Shown one piece after another: positions 34,336 to 34,404 of a DNA stretch of 34,404 nt. This stretch comes from Planctomycetota bacterium (lineage in GTDB: Bacteria > Planctomycetota > Planctomycetia > Pirellulales > PLA5): the NCBI GenBank assembly GCA_003576845.1, contig QEVJ01000065.1, positions 1-34,404 of the forward strand. The letters run 5' to 3'. Both the position numbers and the translations under genes were made by a program. The first letter of the stretch is position 1. Each line of letters begins with the position of its first letter. Below the pieces are notes generated by a model. The model worked only from the letters and a program-made list of their open reading frames with translations, made no database searches and was not told the DNA's origin.

Positions 34336-34404
34336 GTGCGGCTCGGCGAGACGGAAATCATCGACACCTTCGCCGAAGCGTTCGGCATGAGGTACACCCG
34401 GCTC
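34336..34404 (+). CDS. fhcD: Formylmethanofuran-tetrahydromethanopterin formyltransferase, 5' fragment
   Basis: Only the first 23 codons are in the window (GTG start). The peptide begins with a basic LGETEI and continues IDTFAEAFGMRYTRL, matching the conserved N-terminus of Ftr/FhcD (I-DTFAEAF-M). The enzyme moves the formyl group between methanofuran-type cofactor and tetrahydromethanopterin in C1 oxidation. AGGAGA is about 12 nt upstream. H4MPT-linked C1 genes are known in many planctomycetes, which supports the taxonomic reading. The remainder of the gene lies outside the window. Confidence 0.82.
   Translation, partial: MRLGETEIIDTFAEAFGMRYTRL

Overview
This window looks like chromosomal DNA of a planctomycete, probably of the Pirellulales type. 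The evidence is the high GC content and several family signatures: secreted or lipidated HEAT-repeat proteins, an N-terminal J-like domain joined to a membrane segment and a Pro-rich linker, a PEP-CTERM protein, DUF4190/DUF3299 proteins, and at the right edge the start of a tetrahydromethanopterin formyltransferase. No species is named from sequence alone. Starts were chosen from ribosome binding sites, signal peptides and family length, and many long antisense reading frames were discarded.

Layout. (1) 18-4504, minus strand: four-gene run of exported proteins built around paired cysteines (two CPFC proteins that are paralogues, two CCFG DUF3299-like proteins). (2) 4851-7272, minus: PEP-CTERM lectin-like protein, then hisD. 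(3) 7612-11077, plus: two exported HEAT-like proteins. (4) 11211-14737, minus: exported SAM methyltransferase overlapping an enolase-superfamily enzyme, then a DUF4430 lipoprotein and a DUF6580 membrane protein that resemble a vitamin capture and uptake pair. (5) 14916-22111, plus: large exported YiiX-like permuted NlpC/P60 protein, tRNA-Leu(UAG), a PlsC acyltransferase, an FAH-family enzyme with a ketoglutarate-semialdehyde-type dehydrogenase (late steps of an oxidative pentose or Weimberg-type pathway), and a Gfo/Idh/MocA oxidoreductase. (6) 22172-24688, plus: a single polypeptide fusing an adenine-N6 methylase to a BsuBI/PstI restriction nuclease. (7) 24709-28356: DUF4349 lipoprotein, LysR and MarR regulators, a conserved unknown. 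(8) 28928-33902: transglutaminase-like lipoprotein, CbiM/PDGLE cobalt or nickel permease, J-like-domain membrane protein. (9) 34336-end: start of fhcD.

The second theme is repeats. Almost every intergenic space carries a different short palindromic or inverted repeat. Several run into genes and supply start codons, signal-peptide n-regions, C-termini or stop codons. At 30480-30740 one palindromic repeat is split by a 137-bp element with inverted ends and flanking 17-bp direct repeats, so the empty site can be reconstructed. The strongest candidates for something undescribed are this small element, the one-chain methylase-nuclease, and the cysteine-pair envelope operon.
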